64,000 bases of DNA from Pedobacter sp. Leaf41 (GCF_001422545.1 NZ_LMLE01000008.1:237946-301945); one strand, 5' to 3'. Positions 32,788 to 42,365 are shown, counted from the first letter of the stretch. Notes: generated by a model not told the origin, from the sequence alone. A program made the numbers and translations.

Positions 32788-34011
32788 TTAAATCCCTCTT
32801 GGGTAGCAGAGAATATATTTCTCTACTGTTTTCTGCAAGGATTCCAGGTTCGATAAATCCGAAGCTTTGGCAATATCAACAATATCGTTATTTTTCATTA
32901 AAATCTTGATGTTTCCAACCCCAGCATTGTAAGCCCGGTTTTGTATGGCATCGGTAAACACAAAATATCTGGCTTCTTCAGGCTTAATTCCAAGTAAAGC
33001 AACGGTGGCGTCTTTTAAAAAATTTACCCGATCTAAAGGCGCCCTTTCATTGCTCATTTCTACTTTATATAAATTTCTTGAGGTAAGCATCTGGCAAAGC
33101 GTTGATAGTATTTTATCATGATGTTTTACCCAAACCTTCACTGCCGCATATATATCCTGATCATCCAGATTGGTAAAATGCTCGAGATTTTCGTGTTGCG
33201 AAAAGAAGTTAGTTTCGCTGATATCGTGATCGAAAAAATATTTTAATGAAGGTGCTGCGAATAAATCTTCGCCTGCGGCGGATAATTCCTTTGCCCGTTC
33301 CAGCAATTTCACCAGAATCATCTCCCCGGCGATAACCGTTTTGTGCAAATAAACCTGCCAATACATTAAACGGCGGGCAATCAGAAATTTTTCAATTGAA
33401 TAAATTCCTTTTTCTTCGATCACTAAATCATCATCAAATACATTAAACATTTTGATAATCCGATCAAAACTAATTACCCCTTCACTCACTCCGGTAAAAA
33501 AGCTATCGCGGTTCAGGTAATCCATCCTGTCTAAATCCAGTTGCCCGGAAATTAATTGATGAAGAAATCTTTTCGGGTAAGTTCCGTTGAATACCTCAAT
33601 TGCATGTGTTAGTTTGCCGCCAAAATGATCATTCAAGTCATGCATCAGCTTTGCTGAAATATCTTCGTGCTTAATGCCTGTAACCAGCGAGTGTTCTAAG
33701 GCATGCGAAAATGGTCCGTGACCAATATCGTGTAGTAAAATAGCCAGTATAGCCGCTTCTTCCTCGCCCTCGGTTATCGTATGGCCTTTACTTCTTAAAA
33801 CTTCGATAGCTAAGCCCATGAGGTGCATTGCGCCTAAAGCATGATGAAAACGGGTATGTAAAGCACCTGGATATACCAAATGCGTCATTCCAAGTTGTTT
33901 TATATAACGTAAACGCTGGAAATAGGGATGCGAAATGACATCGTAAACCAGTTCTGAGGGAATGTTGATGAAACCGTAAACCGGATCGTTTATTATTTTC
34001 TTCTTATTCAA
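32788..34011 (-). CDS. HD-domain phosphohydrolase (SAMHD1/dGTPase-like)
   Basis: A 407-residue cytosolic protein with the HD motif in order: RFHHALGAMHLMGLA, AILLHDIGHGPFSHALEHS, then the distant aspartate in SGQLDLDRMDYLNRDS. The N-terminal INDPVYGFINIPSELV and the length match the YdhJ-type SAMHD1-like group found next to porX and lpx genes in Bacteroidota. Relatives hydrolyse dNTPs; this activity is inferred. It is divergent from porX and upstream of lpxD, which has its own promoter. Confidence 0.88.
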   Translation of the reverse strand: MNKKKIINDPVYGFINIPSELVYDVISHPYFQRLRYIKQLGMTHLVYPGALHTRFHHALGAMHLMGLAIEVLRSKGHTITEGEEEAAILAILLHDIGHGPFSHALEHSLVTGIKHEDISAKLMHDLNDHFGGKLTHAIEVFNGTYPKRFLHQLISGQLDLDRMDYLNRDSFFTGVSEGVISFDRIIKMFNVFDDDLVIEEKGIYSIEKFLIARRLMYWQVYLHKTVIAGEMILVKLLERAKELSAAGEDLFAAPSLKYFFDHDISETNFFSQHENLEHFTNLDDQDIYAAVKVWVKHHDKILSTLCQMLTSRNLYKVEMSNERAPLDRVNFLKDATVALLGIKPEEARYFVFTDAIQNRAYNAGVGNIKILMKNNDIVDIAKASDLSNLESLQKTVEKYILCYPRGI

Positions 34012-34122
34012 TCGTTAAAAATAGTTAAATAGATAGATACGGTACAAAAATTGCTATTTTTATTTATAGATTGATTTACCCGCCAAAATAAAAAGGCAAT
34101 ACGTACCTATTTTTACAAAAAC

Positions 34123-35676
34123 ATGCAAGAAACTAAAATATTGTGGGCCGATGACGAAATCGACCTGTTAAAACCACATATACTTTTATTAAATGATAAA
34201 GGTTACGCAGTAACCACTTTTACCAATGGTAACGATGCGCTCGAAGCTTTCGGTAAAACCCATTTCGACCTTGTTTTTTTAGATGAAAATATGCCCGGAA
34301 TGAGTGGCATTGAAACCCTTTCTGCTATCAAAAATCTTAATCCAGATGTGCCTGTTGTACTCATCACCAAAAGTGAAGAAGAAAACCTGATGGAGGATGC
34401 AATTGGAAGTAAAATTGATGACTATTTAATTAAACCGGTAAACCCAAAACAGGTTCTATTAACGATTAAAAAGCTGATTGATAACAAGCGTTTAGTAAGC
34501 GAGAAAACATCAATGGCTTACCAGCAGGATTTTCGCCGTTTGGGGATGACCCTTGGCGATAGATTGAATTATGAAGAGTGGGTAGATGTTTACAAAAAAA
34601 TAGTTTTCTGGGAACTGGAACTGGAGAAGCTTGACGACCCGCAGATGCATGAGATTTTAACCATGCAGAAACAGGAAGCGAATACTCAGTTTACCAAATT
34701 TATTGAGGAAAACTATCTCGACTGGATTAAAAACAAGGACCAGGCGCCGTTACTTTCTAATGAGTTGTTGAAGAAAAAAGCTTTCCCACATATTAATGAT
34801 ACCACGCCTGTATTTTTTATTCTGATTGATAATTTGCGTTATGATCAATGGAAAATTATTAACCCTTTAATTTCTGAATATTTTAGAATTGATGAGGAGG
34901 ATATGTACACCAGTATTTTGCCAACAGCAACCCAATATGCCCGTAATGCAATTTTTTCTGGTTTAATGCCTTTAGATATGGAAAAGCGTTTTCCGCAGCT
35001 TTGGCAAAATGATGATGATGAAGGCGGGAAAAATATGCATGAAGAGGCTTTCCTGGCCGACAACATCAAGCGTAGCTTAAGAAAGGATTGCAAATTCAGT
35101 TACAATAAAATTTTAACATTTGAGCAAGGGAAAGATTTGGTTGAGCAAACCAATAACCTGCTTCAGAATGATTTCAATGCAATTGTTTTCAATTTTGTTG
35201 ATATGTTAAGTCATGCCCGTACCGACATGCAGATGATCCGTGAATTGGCGAACGATGATGCGGCTTACCGTTCGCTAACATTATCATGGTTTGAACACTC
35301 TCCACTTTGGGATTTGTTAAAGAAAATTTCGCAGAAGCAAGTGAAAGTAATCATCACCACCGATCATGGAACTATTCGTGTTAAAAAACCGGTTAAGGTT
35401 ATCGGCGATAGGGCAACAAACACAAATTTAAGATACAAACAAGGTAGAAACCTGAATTTTAATGCTAAAGAGGTTTTTCTAATTAAAAACCCTCATGATG
35501 CTTTGCTGCCAAAAATCAACATTAGCAGCAGTTATATTTTTGCCCGCGAGGATAGCTATTTCGTTTATCCGAATAACTATAACCAATTTGTAAATTATTA
35601 CAATGAAACTTTCCAGCATGGAGGAATTTCGTTGGAAGAAATGATTATTCCGGTGGTAACGTATTCGCCGAGATAA
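34123..35676 (+). CDS. porX: PorX: response regulator with PglZ-domain phosphodiesterase
   Basis: A 517-residue regulator of the type IX secretion system in Bacteroidota. Residues 1-120 are a receiver with phospho-acceptor D54 (LVFLDENMPG) and K104. Residues about 200-510 are a PglZ alkaline-phosphatase-fold domain with LIDNLRYDQW, the nucleophile region LPTATQYARN (T268 or T270), and the metal-binding TTDHGT. PorX is phosphorylated by PorY, not encoded here, and acts with the ECF factor SigP in Porphyromonas; a nucleotide-cleaving role has been reported for the effector domain. It is divergent from the HD gene and followed by tsaE. Confidence 0.92.
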   Translation: MQETKILWADDEIDLLKPHILLLNDKGYAVTTFTNGNDALEAFGKTHFDLVFLDENMPGMSGIETLSAIKNLNPDVPVVLITKSEEENLMEDAIGSKIDDYLIKPVNPKQVLLTIKKLIDNKRLVSEKTSMAYQQDFRRLGMTLGDRLNYEEWVDVYKKIVFWELELEKLDDPQMHEILTMQKQEANTQFTKFIEENYLDWIKNKDQAPLLSNELLKKKAFPHINDTTPVFFILIDNLRYDQWKIINPLISEYFRIDEEDMYTSILPTATQYARNAIFSGLMPLDMEKRFPQLWQNDDDEGGKNMHEEAFLADNIKRSLRKDCKFSYNKILTFEQGKDLVEQTNNLLQNDFNAIVFNFVDMLSHARTDMQMIRELANDDAAYRSLTLSWFEHSPLWDLLKKISQKQVKVIITTDHGTIRVKKPVKVIGDRATNTNLRYKQGRNLNFNAKEVFLIKNPHDALLPKINISSSYIFAREDSYFVYPNNYNQFVNYYNETFQHGGISLEEMIIPVVTYSPR

Positions 35677-35702
35677 TATCCAAATCCTAAAGCGTTACAA
35701 GG

Positions 35703-35741
35703 AGGCAAAAGCAATGCATTTATGTATTACTTTTGCCTTTA
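35703..35741 (+). terminator. Hairpin between porX and tsaE, overlapping a -7 box
   Basis: The stem AGGCAAAAG / CTTTTGCCT with a T-rich tail can terminate porX. Its right arm also contains TACTTTTG (35728-35735), a TAnnTTTG match that would start a tsaE transcript about 11 nt before the ATG. One element may do both jobs. Confidence 0.55.
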
Positions 35742-35751
35742 TTAATTTAAA

Positions 35752-36168
35752 ATGGAGATAGCAATTAACCGTTTATCAGATTTACCTCAGGTAGCGCAAC
35801 AACTTTTAGAATTTTCTAGGGGGGAAAAAATTTTCATTTTCGATGGAGAAATGGGCGCAGGCAAAACTACTTTTATTAAAACTTTTTGCAAAACGTTAGG
35901 CGTAGAGGATGTAGTCTCGAGCCCAACTTATTCTATCGTCAATGAATACGAAAGTCCTAACGGTTCGGTATTTCATTTTGATTTTTACCGCATCAAAGAT
36001 ATTCAGGAAGCATACGATTTAGGCTACGAAGAGTACTTTTATGGTGGAGGCATTTGTTTGATTGAATGGCCTGAAAGAGTAGCCGAGTTATTGCCAGATC
36101 ATCTTTTAAAAGTTGAGATAGCTATTGTTGATGAGAATCGGAGAGTATTCAGTTTCAGTAAGGTATAA
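35752..36168 (+). CDS. tsaE: tRNA threonylcarbamoyladenosine biosynthesis ATPase
   Basis: A 138-residue P-loop protein needed for t6A modification of ANN-decoding tRNAs together with TsaB, TsaC and TsaD. Walker A is DGEMGAGKTTFIK (31-43), then the family blocks SSPTYSIVNEY and FHFDFYRIKD, and the C-terminal ICLIEWPER. Length and motifs are standard. It sits between porX and alanine dehydrogenase in the same direction. Confidence 0.95.
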   Translation: MEIAINRLSDLPQVAQQLLEFSRGEKIFIFDGEMGAGKTTFIKTFCKTLGVEDVVSSPTYSIVNEYESPNGSVFHFDFYRIKDIQEAYDLGYEEYFYGGGICLIEWPERVAELLPDHLLKVEIAIVDENRRVFSFSKV

Positions 36169-36240
36169 CATTTAGTTTTCCAATAATTAATAGAATTTCC
36201 GTACCTTGAACAACCTAAAACTAACATATTTTTAAGCATC

Positions 36241-37467
36241 ATGGCTACAGGATTACGCGAAGGAATGGCCGATATCGCTCGTCAGGGTTTATTGCAAACA
36301 CAAGAGGCGACACTAGAAACCAGAAACAGGAAAAATAGCCTGAACATTGGAATACCAAAAGAAATCTCTTTTCAGGAAAATCGAATTGCACTAACACCAC
36401 TTTCGGTTGCGTTGCTGGTTAACAATGGCCATAGGGTAATATTAGAAAGTGGCGCAGGAACAGCTGCAAATTTTTCTGATTCAGAATATGCTGAGCAAGG
36501 AGCAAAAATCGCTTATGATAAAAAAGAAGTTTTCGATTCTGATATCCTGGTGAAAATTGCACCACCCATGCTGGAAGAAATTGAGATGATGCACAAAGGG
36601 CAGACCTTGATTTCTTCATTGCAAACCGGAACTTTAAAGCAAGATTATTTGAAAGCATTAATGCAGAAAAAGATTAATGCTTTGTGTTTCGAAAACTTGC
36701 GTGATGAGGGGAATGTGTTGAGTGTAGTGCGGGCAATGAGTGAAATTGTAGGCTCTACTTCAATTTTAATTGCTGCAGAATATTTAAGCAATGTTACCGG
36801 TGGAAAAGGGTTGATGTTAGGTGGTTTTACAGGGGTTCCGCCGACAGAGATCGTAATTTTAGGCGCTGGAACGGTAGGAGAATATGCCGCCAGAACAGCA
36901 TTGGCACTTGGTGCCGAAGTAAAGGTTTTCGATAGCTCGATTTATCGTTTACGCCGTTTACAAAACAATTTAGGGAGTCGTGTTTTTACATCAGTGATGC
37001 AGCCGATTGTTTTAAATAAAGCCATTGTAACTTGCGATGTAGTAATTGGTGCCATCCGTGCCAGTCATGGTAGAAGTCCTTGTGTGGTAATGGAAGAAAC
37101 AGTGGCTAAAATGAAACCACATTCGGTGGTGATTGATATTAGCATTGATCAGGGCGGTTGTTTTGAAACTTCGGAAGTAACTAACCACACCAATCCCATT
37201 TTTAGAAAGTATGATGTGATTCATTATTGCGTTCCGAATATCGCATCCCGTGTTCCGAGAACTGCATCTTACGCATTGACGAATATTTTTGCTCCAATTT
37301 TACTGGATATTGGTGAGTTTGGAGGATTGATGAATATGGTTTGGAATAACCCAGGAATCCGCGAAGCACTTTACATTTACCAGGGAAATTGTACCAATAA
37401 AGATCTGGCCGATATGTTTAATTTGCCATTTAAAGATTTGGAGTTGCTAGTGGTTTCGAATCAATAA
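36241..37467 (+). CDS. ald: Alanine dehydrogenase
   Basis: A 408-residue NAD-dependent enzyme interconverting L-alanine and pyruvate plus ammonia. The N-terminal domain has IGIPKEISFQENRIALTP (substrate-binding Arg and Lys) and the Rossmann motif VILGAGTVGEYAARTALALG. An N-terminal extension of about 35 residues (GLREGMADIARQGLLQTQEA) is typical of the Bacteroidota form. A near-consensus TACCTTG box lies about 30 bp upstream of the ATG. A palindromic repeat follows the stop. Confidence 0.9.
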   Translation: MATGLREGMADIARQGLLQTQEATLETRNRKNSLNIGIPKEISFQENRIALTPLSVALLVNNGHRVILESGAGTAANFSDSEYAEQGAKIAYDKKEVFDSDILVKIAPPMLEEIEMMHKGQTLISSLQTGTLKQDYLKALMQKKINALCFENLRDEGNVLSVVRAMSEIVGSTSILIAAEYLSNVTGGKGLMLGGFTGVPPTEIVILGAGTVGEYAARTALALGAEVKVFDSSIYRLRRLQNNLGSRVFTSVMQPIVLNKAIVTCDVVIGAIRASHGRSPCVVMEETVAKMKPHSVVIDISIDQGGCFETSEVTNHTNPIFRKYDVIHYCVPNIASRVPRTASYALTNIFAPILLDIGEFGGLMNMVWNNPGIREALYIYQGNCTNKDLADMFNLPFKDLELLVVSNQ

Positions 37468-37479
37468 TCATATACCCAT

Positions 37480-37537
37480 CATTGCGAGGCACGAAGCGAT
37501 CTATTTCGAAAGTAAGATTGCTTCGTGCCTCGCAATG
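37480..37537. repeat. Near-perfect 23-bp inverted repeat, CATTGCGAGG family
   Basis: The arms 37480-37502 and 37515-37537 pair with a single mismatch around a 12-nt loop; each begins CATTGCGAGGCACGAAGC. This is the best-preserved copy of the element also seen at 14697. It lies 13 bp after the ald stop and could also terminate that mRNA. Confidence 0.8.
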
Positions 37538-37563
37538 ACGACCTAAGTATAATACCCGTTAAC

Positions 37564-38241
37564 ATGAAAATCAAACTCCTTTTCTTATTTCTGACCTTTT
37601 CATTCGCAACTTTCGCTCAAAAAAGTTCGCCCTCGAAACTGGTTGTAGTGAGTTCGTACAACCAATATCTGGCATCTATAAAAACCAATCCGAATAATGA
37701 ATTGATAGAGATTAAAAAAGCAATCCCTAACATCAAGTTAGACATTCGTTATGCTACGAAGAATAATTTTATGAAACAGGTGATGTACAAACAGGCGAGA
37801 GCCTTTGCCCGCAAACCGGTTGTAGAATCGCTAAAAAAAATCCAGAGGGAATTAAATAAAAAAGGTTACGGACTAAAGATTTTCGATGGTTACCGCCCTT
37901 ATGCTATCACTGTTGAGTTTTATAAAAAGGCCAGCGATAAAAACTTTGTGGCGAACCCTGCAAAAGGTTCAAAACACAATAGGGGTTGTGCCGTAGATTT
38001 GACGTTAATTGATTTAAAAACGGGAAAAGAGGTGGCAATGGCAACCCCTTACGATAGTTTTTCGGCAGCAGCTGCAGCCAACTACGAGCAGGTGCCGGCA
38101 GCAGTTAAAAAAAACCGTGATTTGTTAATTACCACCATGAAGAAATTTCAATTGAATGTGTTAGATAACGAATGGTGGCATTATGATTTTTCTGGCTGGC
38201 AACAATATGATCTGATGGATATTCCGTTTGAGAAACTTTAA
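37564..38241 (+). CDS. Exported D-alanyl-D-alanine dipeptidase (M15/VanX-type)
   Basis: A 225-residue zinc peptidase. The ATG at 37564 opens a signal peptide (MKIKLLFLFLTFSFATFA-Q); the longer frame from 37525 runs through the upstream repeat and is rejected. Family motifs are IFDGYRPY, SKHNRGCAVDLTL (zinc His and Asp) and the catalytic EWWHYDF. It releases D-Ala from D-Ala-D-Ala, probably for cell-wall recycling. Placement after alanine dehydrogenase suggests a link in alanine use, which is inference. Confidence 0.92.
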   Translation: MKIKLLFLFLTFSFATFAQKSSPSKLVVVSSYNQYLASIKTNPNNELIEIKKAIPNIKLDIRYATKNNFMKQVMYKQARAFARKPVVESLKKIQRELNKKGYGLKIFDGYRPYAITVEFYKKASDKNFVANPAKGSKHNRGCAVDLTLIDLKTGKEVAMATPYDSFSAAAAANYEQVPAAVKKNRDLLITTMKKFQLNVLDNEWWHYDFSGWQQYDLMDIPFEKL

Positions 38242-38341
38242 AAGGCCGGTTAGTTCATTTGTTCATTAGTCATTTATGCGATTGCCATTCGTTTTAAAAT
38301 GTTTGTAAACAAGCTTTCAATTCCAAACCGACAACTCCCAA

Positions 38342-38842
38342 CTACAGATGGTGAGGTCTTCCGTACTGATCTTTTTTCACCTTGGCCTTATCATCTTTCA
38401 CGGTCAATCGAAAAATATAATCGTAATCGTCATCAGTAAGCATTTCCATTGGTCGTTTTCCACCAAAAGCTTCAATAATTTCTAAAACGGTGTTCGAGTG
38501 AGCGGCAACAATTACGGTTTTACCGCTATAATTTTTTTTAACGGAGTCTGCCAACGATTTCGGGTCAGTGTAATTAATAACCTTTGGGATAATTAACGAA
38601 TCTAATGTTTGATGCGTTCTTTTATATGCTGTGCTGTATCCTACATCAAACTTCACATTCTTCAAAAACGTAGCTAAGTCACCCGCTCTAATTCTGCCTT
38701 CATCCGAAAGGTTTGGATCTTTATCTTCAGGGTTTGATTTGTCTTTTTCAGCATGGCGAACTACCCACACTTCGGTATTTTGCGCTAAAACAGCAGTTGA
38801 CAATAGCAGACATAGCGAGAAGAAAAAAATCAATCGTTTCAT
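38342..38842 (-). CDS. Exported histidine phosphatase (phosphoglycerate-mutase-like)
   Basis: A 166-residue protein. The ATG at 38842 gives a signal peptide (MKRLIFFFSLCLLLSTAVLA-Q); a longer frame from 38878 would bury it. The phosphohistidine motif is VVRHAEKD (H30), a conserved Arg lies in DEGRIRAGD, and the second catalytic His is in VVAAHSNTV. Substrate unknown; the periplasmic location argues against glycolysis. It follows the PLP gene by 53 bp on the same strand. Confidence 0.9.
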   Translation of the reverse strand: MKRLIFFFSLCLLLSTAVLAQNTEVWVVRHAEKDKSNPEDKDPNLSDEGRIRAGDLATFLKNVKFDVGYSTAYKRTHQTLDSLIIPKVINYTDPKSLADSVKKNYSGKTVIVAAHSNTVLEIIEAFGGKRPMEMLTDDDYDYIFRLTVKDDKAKVKKDQYGRPHHL

Positions 38843-38895
38843 TTTATAAAGATTAGAAAATTTATTGGTTTGTGCCATACTTGTGTTACTTAGCC

Positions 38896-39939
38896 TTAAA
38901 CCACTGCTCTTATTAAAGTTTCAATATCCTCCAGCTCATGCCAGCTACTCAGCACAATCCTGTTTATGGGGTCACTGTCTGCGTTTGGGTAAGGAAAAGA
39001 AGAGATCAGGATTTTTTTTCTTAACAAATCATCGCTTAACGTTGGGTAATTGAGAAAGTAAGCAGGAAAATCTTGCTCAAACTTCCAAGTTAGATTTAAG
39101 GAATTTCTAAACCTGTATATATTCTCCTGAAGCTTTTTCCAAGCGTGACGATAAATTTCTTCGGCATGGATAAATGCATAAATTCCAGCTGCGGCAGGCG
39201 GAGAGGCGCCAACAAATATATTGCTGTTTTTAAGTTGCCTGATTATTTTTTTATCGCCGAGCACTATTCCTGCATCTACCCCAAGAGCTTTTGCCATAGA
39301 CGCAACGACTACGCAAGTTAAATTTTCAAGTTTCGGTAAGCTAGCAAAGGCGCCTAAGCCAGCGTTGTTTACCCCAATTCCATGAGAATCATCAACAATC
39401 AATATTATATTTTTCTCAGGTGCGATTTCTCTCAGAAAATCAAAATCATACATTTCAGGGAAAAGATTATTTATAGAATTGCTGATGAGCACCCAGTTTC
39501 GCTGCTCATCCATATTAATTAGCGCAACAACCGCTGTTTTCCATTCCGAAAAAGACGATGACAACACCTCTGGCGATTCGTTGATCCACAATGCTGGATG
39601 AGTGGACGGAGCATAAACCACCTTTCCAAATGTGGCTAAAGTTTTAACGGTAAGTTGTGCAGCCAAATAACCGCTGGAAGTAATTAAGGCGTCTTCAGCA
39701 TAAAATCGCCGGGCAGCTTCACATTCCCCTTCTTCATAAATGCCAAATTGAATATTATTACTCCGGCTAGTGCCGTTATTCAAACCGAATTTCTTAATTC
39801 CTTCGATATATAAATCGATAAAATCCTGATTTTGGGGAATGCCGAGATAAGCAGTTCCACCGAAATAAAGATAGGATTCTCCATCAATGGTAATTTTATT
39901 AGAGAATGGCCCCTTATATGATCTGAAATTGGTGTTCAT
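38896..39939 (-). CDS. PLP-dependent alpha-oxoamine-synthase-like enzyme
   Basis: A 347-residue fold-type I enzyme, about 40-50 residues shorter than typical BioF or Kbl. It has the YFGGTAYLGI start, the GTSRSNN region, the DDSHGIG strand (residues 183-189) and the PLP lysine K217 in SMAKALG. The product is not predictable: relatives condense amino acids with acyl-CoA. Only 3 bp separate it from the stop of the upstream GH18 chitinase, so the two are probably translated together, an unusual pairing. No biotin genes are nearby. Confidence 0.78.
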   Translation of the reverse strand: MNTNFRSYKGPFSNKITIDGESYLYFGGTAYLGIPQNQDFIDLYIEGIKKFGLNNGTSRSNNIQFGIYEEGECEAARRFYAEDALITSSGYLAAQLTVKTLATFGKVVYAPSTHPALWINESPEVLSSSFSEWKTAVVALINMDEQRNWVLISNSINNLFPEMYDFDFLREIAPEKNIILIVDDSHGIGVNNAGLGAFASLPKLENLTCVVVASMAKALGVDAGIVLGDKKIIRQLKNSNIFVGASPPAAAGIYAFIHAEEIYRHAWKKLQENIYRFRNSLNLTWKFEQDFPAYFLNYPTLSDDLLRKKILISSFPYPNADSDPINRIVLSSWHELEDIETLIRAVV

Positions 39940-39942
39940 TTA

Positions 39943-40977
39943 TTAATTGTAATTTCTGCCTAGTTCATCATTGGCTGCCCTAATGATTGATTTGTTACCG
40001 TTATCATCATGATAGAATTCCCAAAACATGATGCCATTGGCAGTTTCTTTTGCAAGTTTGGCTTTTTTCTTCGTAGTCATTAGGCCGTTGTAATAATACT
40101 GAACACCGTCAATTGTTGCATAATCCAAATTAACATCAGCATTGGCGGCTACAAAATCCCGGTAGGCTTTTGAAGCATTCGAAGCGTTTTTTCCATAGGC
40201 AGGAATTCCTAAAACTGCCTTTTCTTTTGGCATACCACGTGTGCCCATCCAATAATTTAAGCTGGCCACCGCCATATTGTAAGAAGCATGTTGAATGGGT
40301 TCATTCTTATCCCATCCTATGCCGTCATAAACCATGATATTAAAGAAATCAACAGCAGGAAAAATTTCGCTTTTTAATCCATCCCGAATGCTGCCGGCAT
40401 AAACTCCGGGAGTTATGGCAGCGCTTAAAAACTTGTTATATTTGTGCAGCGAATCTGAAAGTTCTTTCATCAGGAGCACATAATTATCTGCCGATCCATC
40501 TGCGGTACTTGGATATTCCCAATCCATGTCTACGCCATCAAGATTATTGGTTCGGGCAAAAGCTACAACATTCTTTACAAAAAGCTTTCTTGCTGTTGCT
40601 GAAGCAGCCATTTCAATGAAAATGCTGCGGGTGCCCGATACCGAAATGCCTGTTTTAACACCATTTGCTTTTGCTTTCTGCATTACCGCCGAAAACCGTG
40701 AGGGTTGTTCGAGGCTAGCTAGAGATCCATCCGTATTTGGATTTAGGAAAGCATAAAACAAATGCGTAATCATTTTATATTTTGCATCGGCAACTCCATT
40801 TGGATCGCGGTAGCTTGGAAAATAGGCTACAACCTTAAAACTGTTGTCAGCAACATAAGGTGTTGTAGGGACGGTGGGATCTACAGGTGGAGGCGGTTCT
40901 ACAACACCCTCACTTTTTTTGCAGGAGCTAATTCCAAGCAACAATGCGATGCTTAGCAATAAGTAGGTTTTTCTCAT
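39943..40977 (-). CDS. GH18 chitinase-like lipoprotein
   Basis: A 344-residue glycosidase. A lipobox (LLLGISSC, C19) follows the N-terminal hydrophobic helix, then a Pro-rich linker (EPPPPVDPTVPTTP). The TIM barrel contains the GH18 catalytic motif DGVDMDWEYP with acid E154, ATPGVYAGSI-like and FFNIMVYDG strands, and GIMFWEFYHDD at the end. It is expected on the cell surface or in the periplasm and to cut chitin or related GlcNAc polymers. It is small and lacks carbohydrate-binding modules, so it may act on short oligomers or peptidoglycan-type substrates. Confidence 0.9.
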   Translation of the reverse strand: MRKTYLLLSIALLLGISSCKKSEGVVEPPPPVDPTVPTTPYVADNSFKVVAYFPSYRDPNGVADAKYKMITHLFYAFLNPNTDGSLASLEQPSRFSAVMQKAKANGVKTGISVSGTRSIFIEMAASATARKLFVKNVVAFARTNNLDGVDMDWEYPSTADGSADNYVLLMKELSDSLHKYNKFLSAAITPGVYAGSIRDGLKSEIFPAVDFFNIMVYDGIGWDKNEPIQHASYNMAVASLNYWMGTRGMPKEKAVLGIPAYGKNASNASKAYRDFVAANADVNLDYATIDGVQYYYNGLMTTKKKAKLAKETANGIMFWEFYHDDNGNKSIIRAANDELGRNYN

Positions 40978-41036
40978 AGATTTAAGGGTTTACTTAGGCT
41001 TGTATTCAGCACCAATTAAATTTTTTAGGCTTTTCA

Positions 41037-42365
41037 TCAGAAGTTTTCATGGATGTAAGTCATTATTCTTACCATTTCGGCTCTTACTTCGCTGGTGGGG
41101 TTAATGAAATTATTATTCATGAAAGAATAAATATACGTTTTGCCTTTTTTAGTAAGCACATAACCACTTTGATTGTGAACCCCACCTAGTGATCCGGTTT
41201 TGCCATAGACAAAAGGCTGATTCGTTTTAGGATAGGCATTTCTGAGCGTTCCGCTTTTTCCTCCAGCCGGGAGCATATCAAAAAGTTTTTCTCTGTTATT
41301 TACCAGGTGATAAATAGAATCAAGTAAATAAATATTATCTCGTGGGGTAAACAAATTCTGACGGGACAGGCCAGATCCATCAGCCCATTTTACTTTATCG
41401 GGCAAAAAAGATAAATAATTTTTAGTGATATGCTGAATGGCTTTTGTGGTGCTTAACGTGTCACTAATTTGATTGGAGCAAACCAATAGTAAATGTTCGG
41501 CAATAAAATTATCGCTTGGCAACATCATGTGCTTTAAAACGGAATCGCGTTTGGCACCTGGAAGTGTTTTAGCATTGACAGGGATTTTCATTTTTACAAC
41601 ACCAACACTTTTATGTAGTGTATCTGAAAGTACTTCTAAAGTTGTTTGAACGCTGGTTTTGTAAGGGTTTTGCTGATTGTAATTGGGCTTCACTGCAACT
41701 AAAGGATAGCGAAAATGATTGGTTAAAAAATCTCTGGTTACCTGGAAGCCGCCAGTTGTTTTGCTCGAATCTACCTCAAAGCAATGTGCAAAAACTTTTG
41801 GCGAAATATTAATTTTACCTGGAGATTGATAGGTGGAAGTAACCATATTATCCATTATAGGCATCTCGGTAATCTCGGGCTGATAATAATAATCGTAGTC
41901 ATCCCAACTCCAGCCATCACCAAAAAACGCACCTGAATACCTTCCTGGTGCAAAAAATAGTTTTCTGTTTGATGCGTGAAGGAAATTATAGGCTGATTTA
42001 TCTTTAACTGCAAATTGTAAAAACGACGGATCGCCGGTGCCCCAGAAAATTAAAGAATCGTTACGTTCGATGTATTTCAAAGCTGGCATTTGCTCTGGCA
42101 ACATTTTTAAACTGGCAAAAAAAGTATAAAGCTTGGTATTAGATGCTGGCGAGAAGTACTTTTCTGCGTCTTTCTCAAAAATCATCTTTTTATCGTCCAT
42201 GTTATAAAGCGCAAAGCCCACTTGGTACTGCTTTATCACCGTCGAATTTTTGAATTCTTTAGCTACCTTTTTGGAAATCATTTTATTGGTAGAGCAACTG
42301 GAAATTACTAATACACATGCAAGAGAAAGTGTAAGAAGCTGAGAATGGATTTTATAAATAGGCAT
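41037..42365 (-). CDS. dacB: D-alanyl-D-alanine carboxypeptidase/endopeptidase (PBP4 type)
   Basis: A 442-residue S13 peptidase that trims peptidoglycan crosslinks in the periplasm. The active-site serine motif is FSPASNTKLY (S75-N-T-K78), the SxN motif is ADGSGLSRQN, and KTG occurs in VYGKTGSLGG. A lipobox-like VISSC (C24) follows the N-terminal helix, so it may be a lipoprotein. It precedes the chitinase by 59 bp on the same strand; both act on cell-envelope or GlcNAc polymers. Confidence 0.92.
   Translation of the reverse strand: MPIYKIHSQLLTLSLACVLVISSCSTNKMISKKVAKEFKNSTVIKQYQVGFALYNMDDKKMIFEKDAEKYFSPASNTKLYTFFASLKMLPEQMPALKYIERNDSLIFWGTGDPSFLQFAVKDKSAYNFLHASNRKLFFAPGRYSGAFFGDGWSWDDYDYYYQPEITEMPIMDNMVTSTYQSPGKINISPKVFAHCFEVDSSKTTGGFQVTRDFLTNHFRYPLVAVKPNYNQQNPYKTSVQTTLEVLSDTLHKSVGVVKMKIPVNAKTLPGAKRDSVLKHMMLPSDNFIAEHLLLVCSNQISDTLSTTKAIQHITKNYLSFLPDKVKWADGSGLSRQNLFTPRDNIYLLDSIYHLVNNREKLFDMLPAGGKSGTLRNAYPKTNQPFVYGKTGSLGGVHNQSGYVLTKKGKTYIYSFMNNNFINPTSEVRAEMVRIMTYIHENF

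Noticed and set aside
34123..35676. PglZ domain as a sign of a BREX or phage-growth-limitation defence island
   Set aside because: The PglZ domain is fused to a receiver and the neighbours are lpx, tsaE and HD genes. This is the T9SS regulator PorX, not a defence gene. No brx genes are present.
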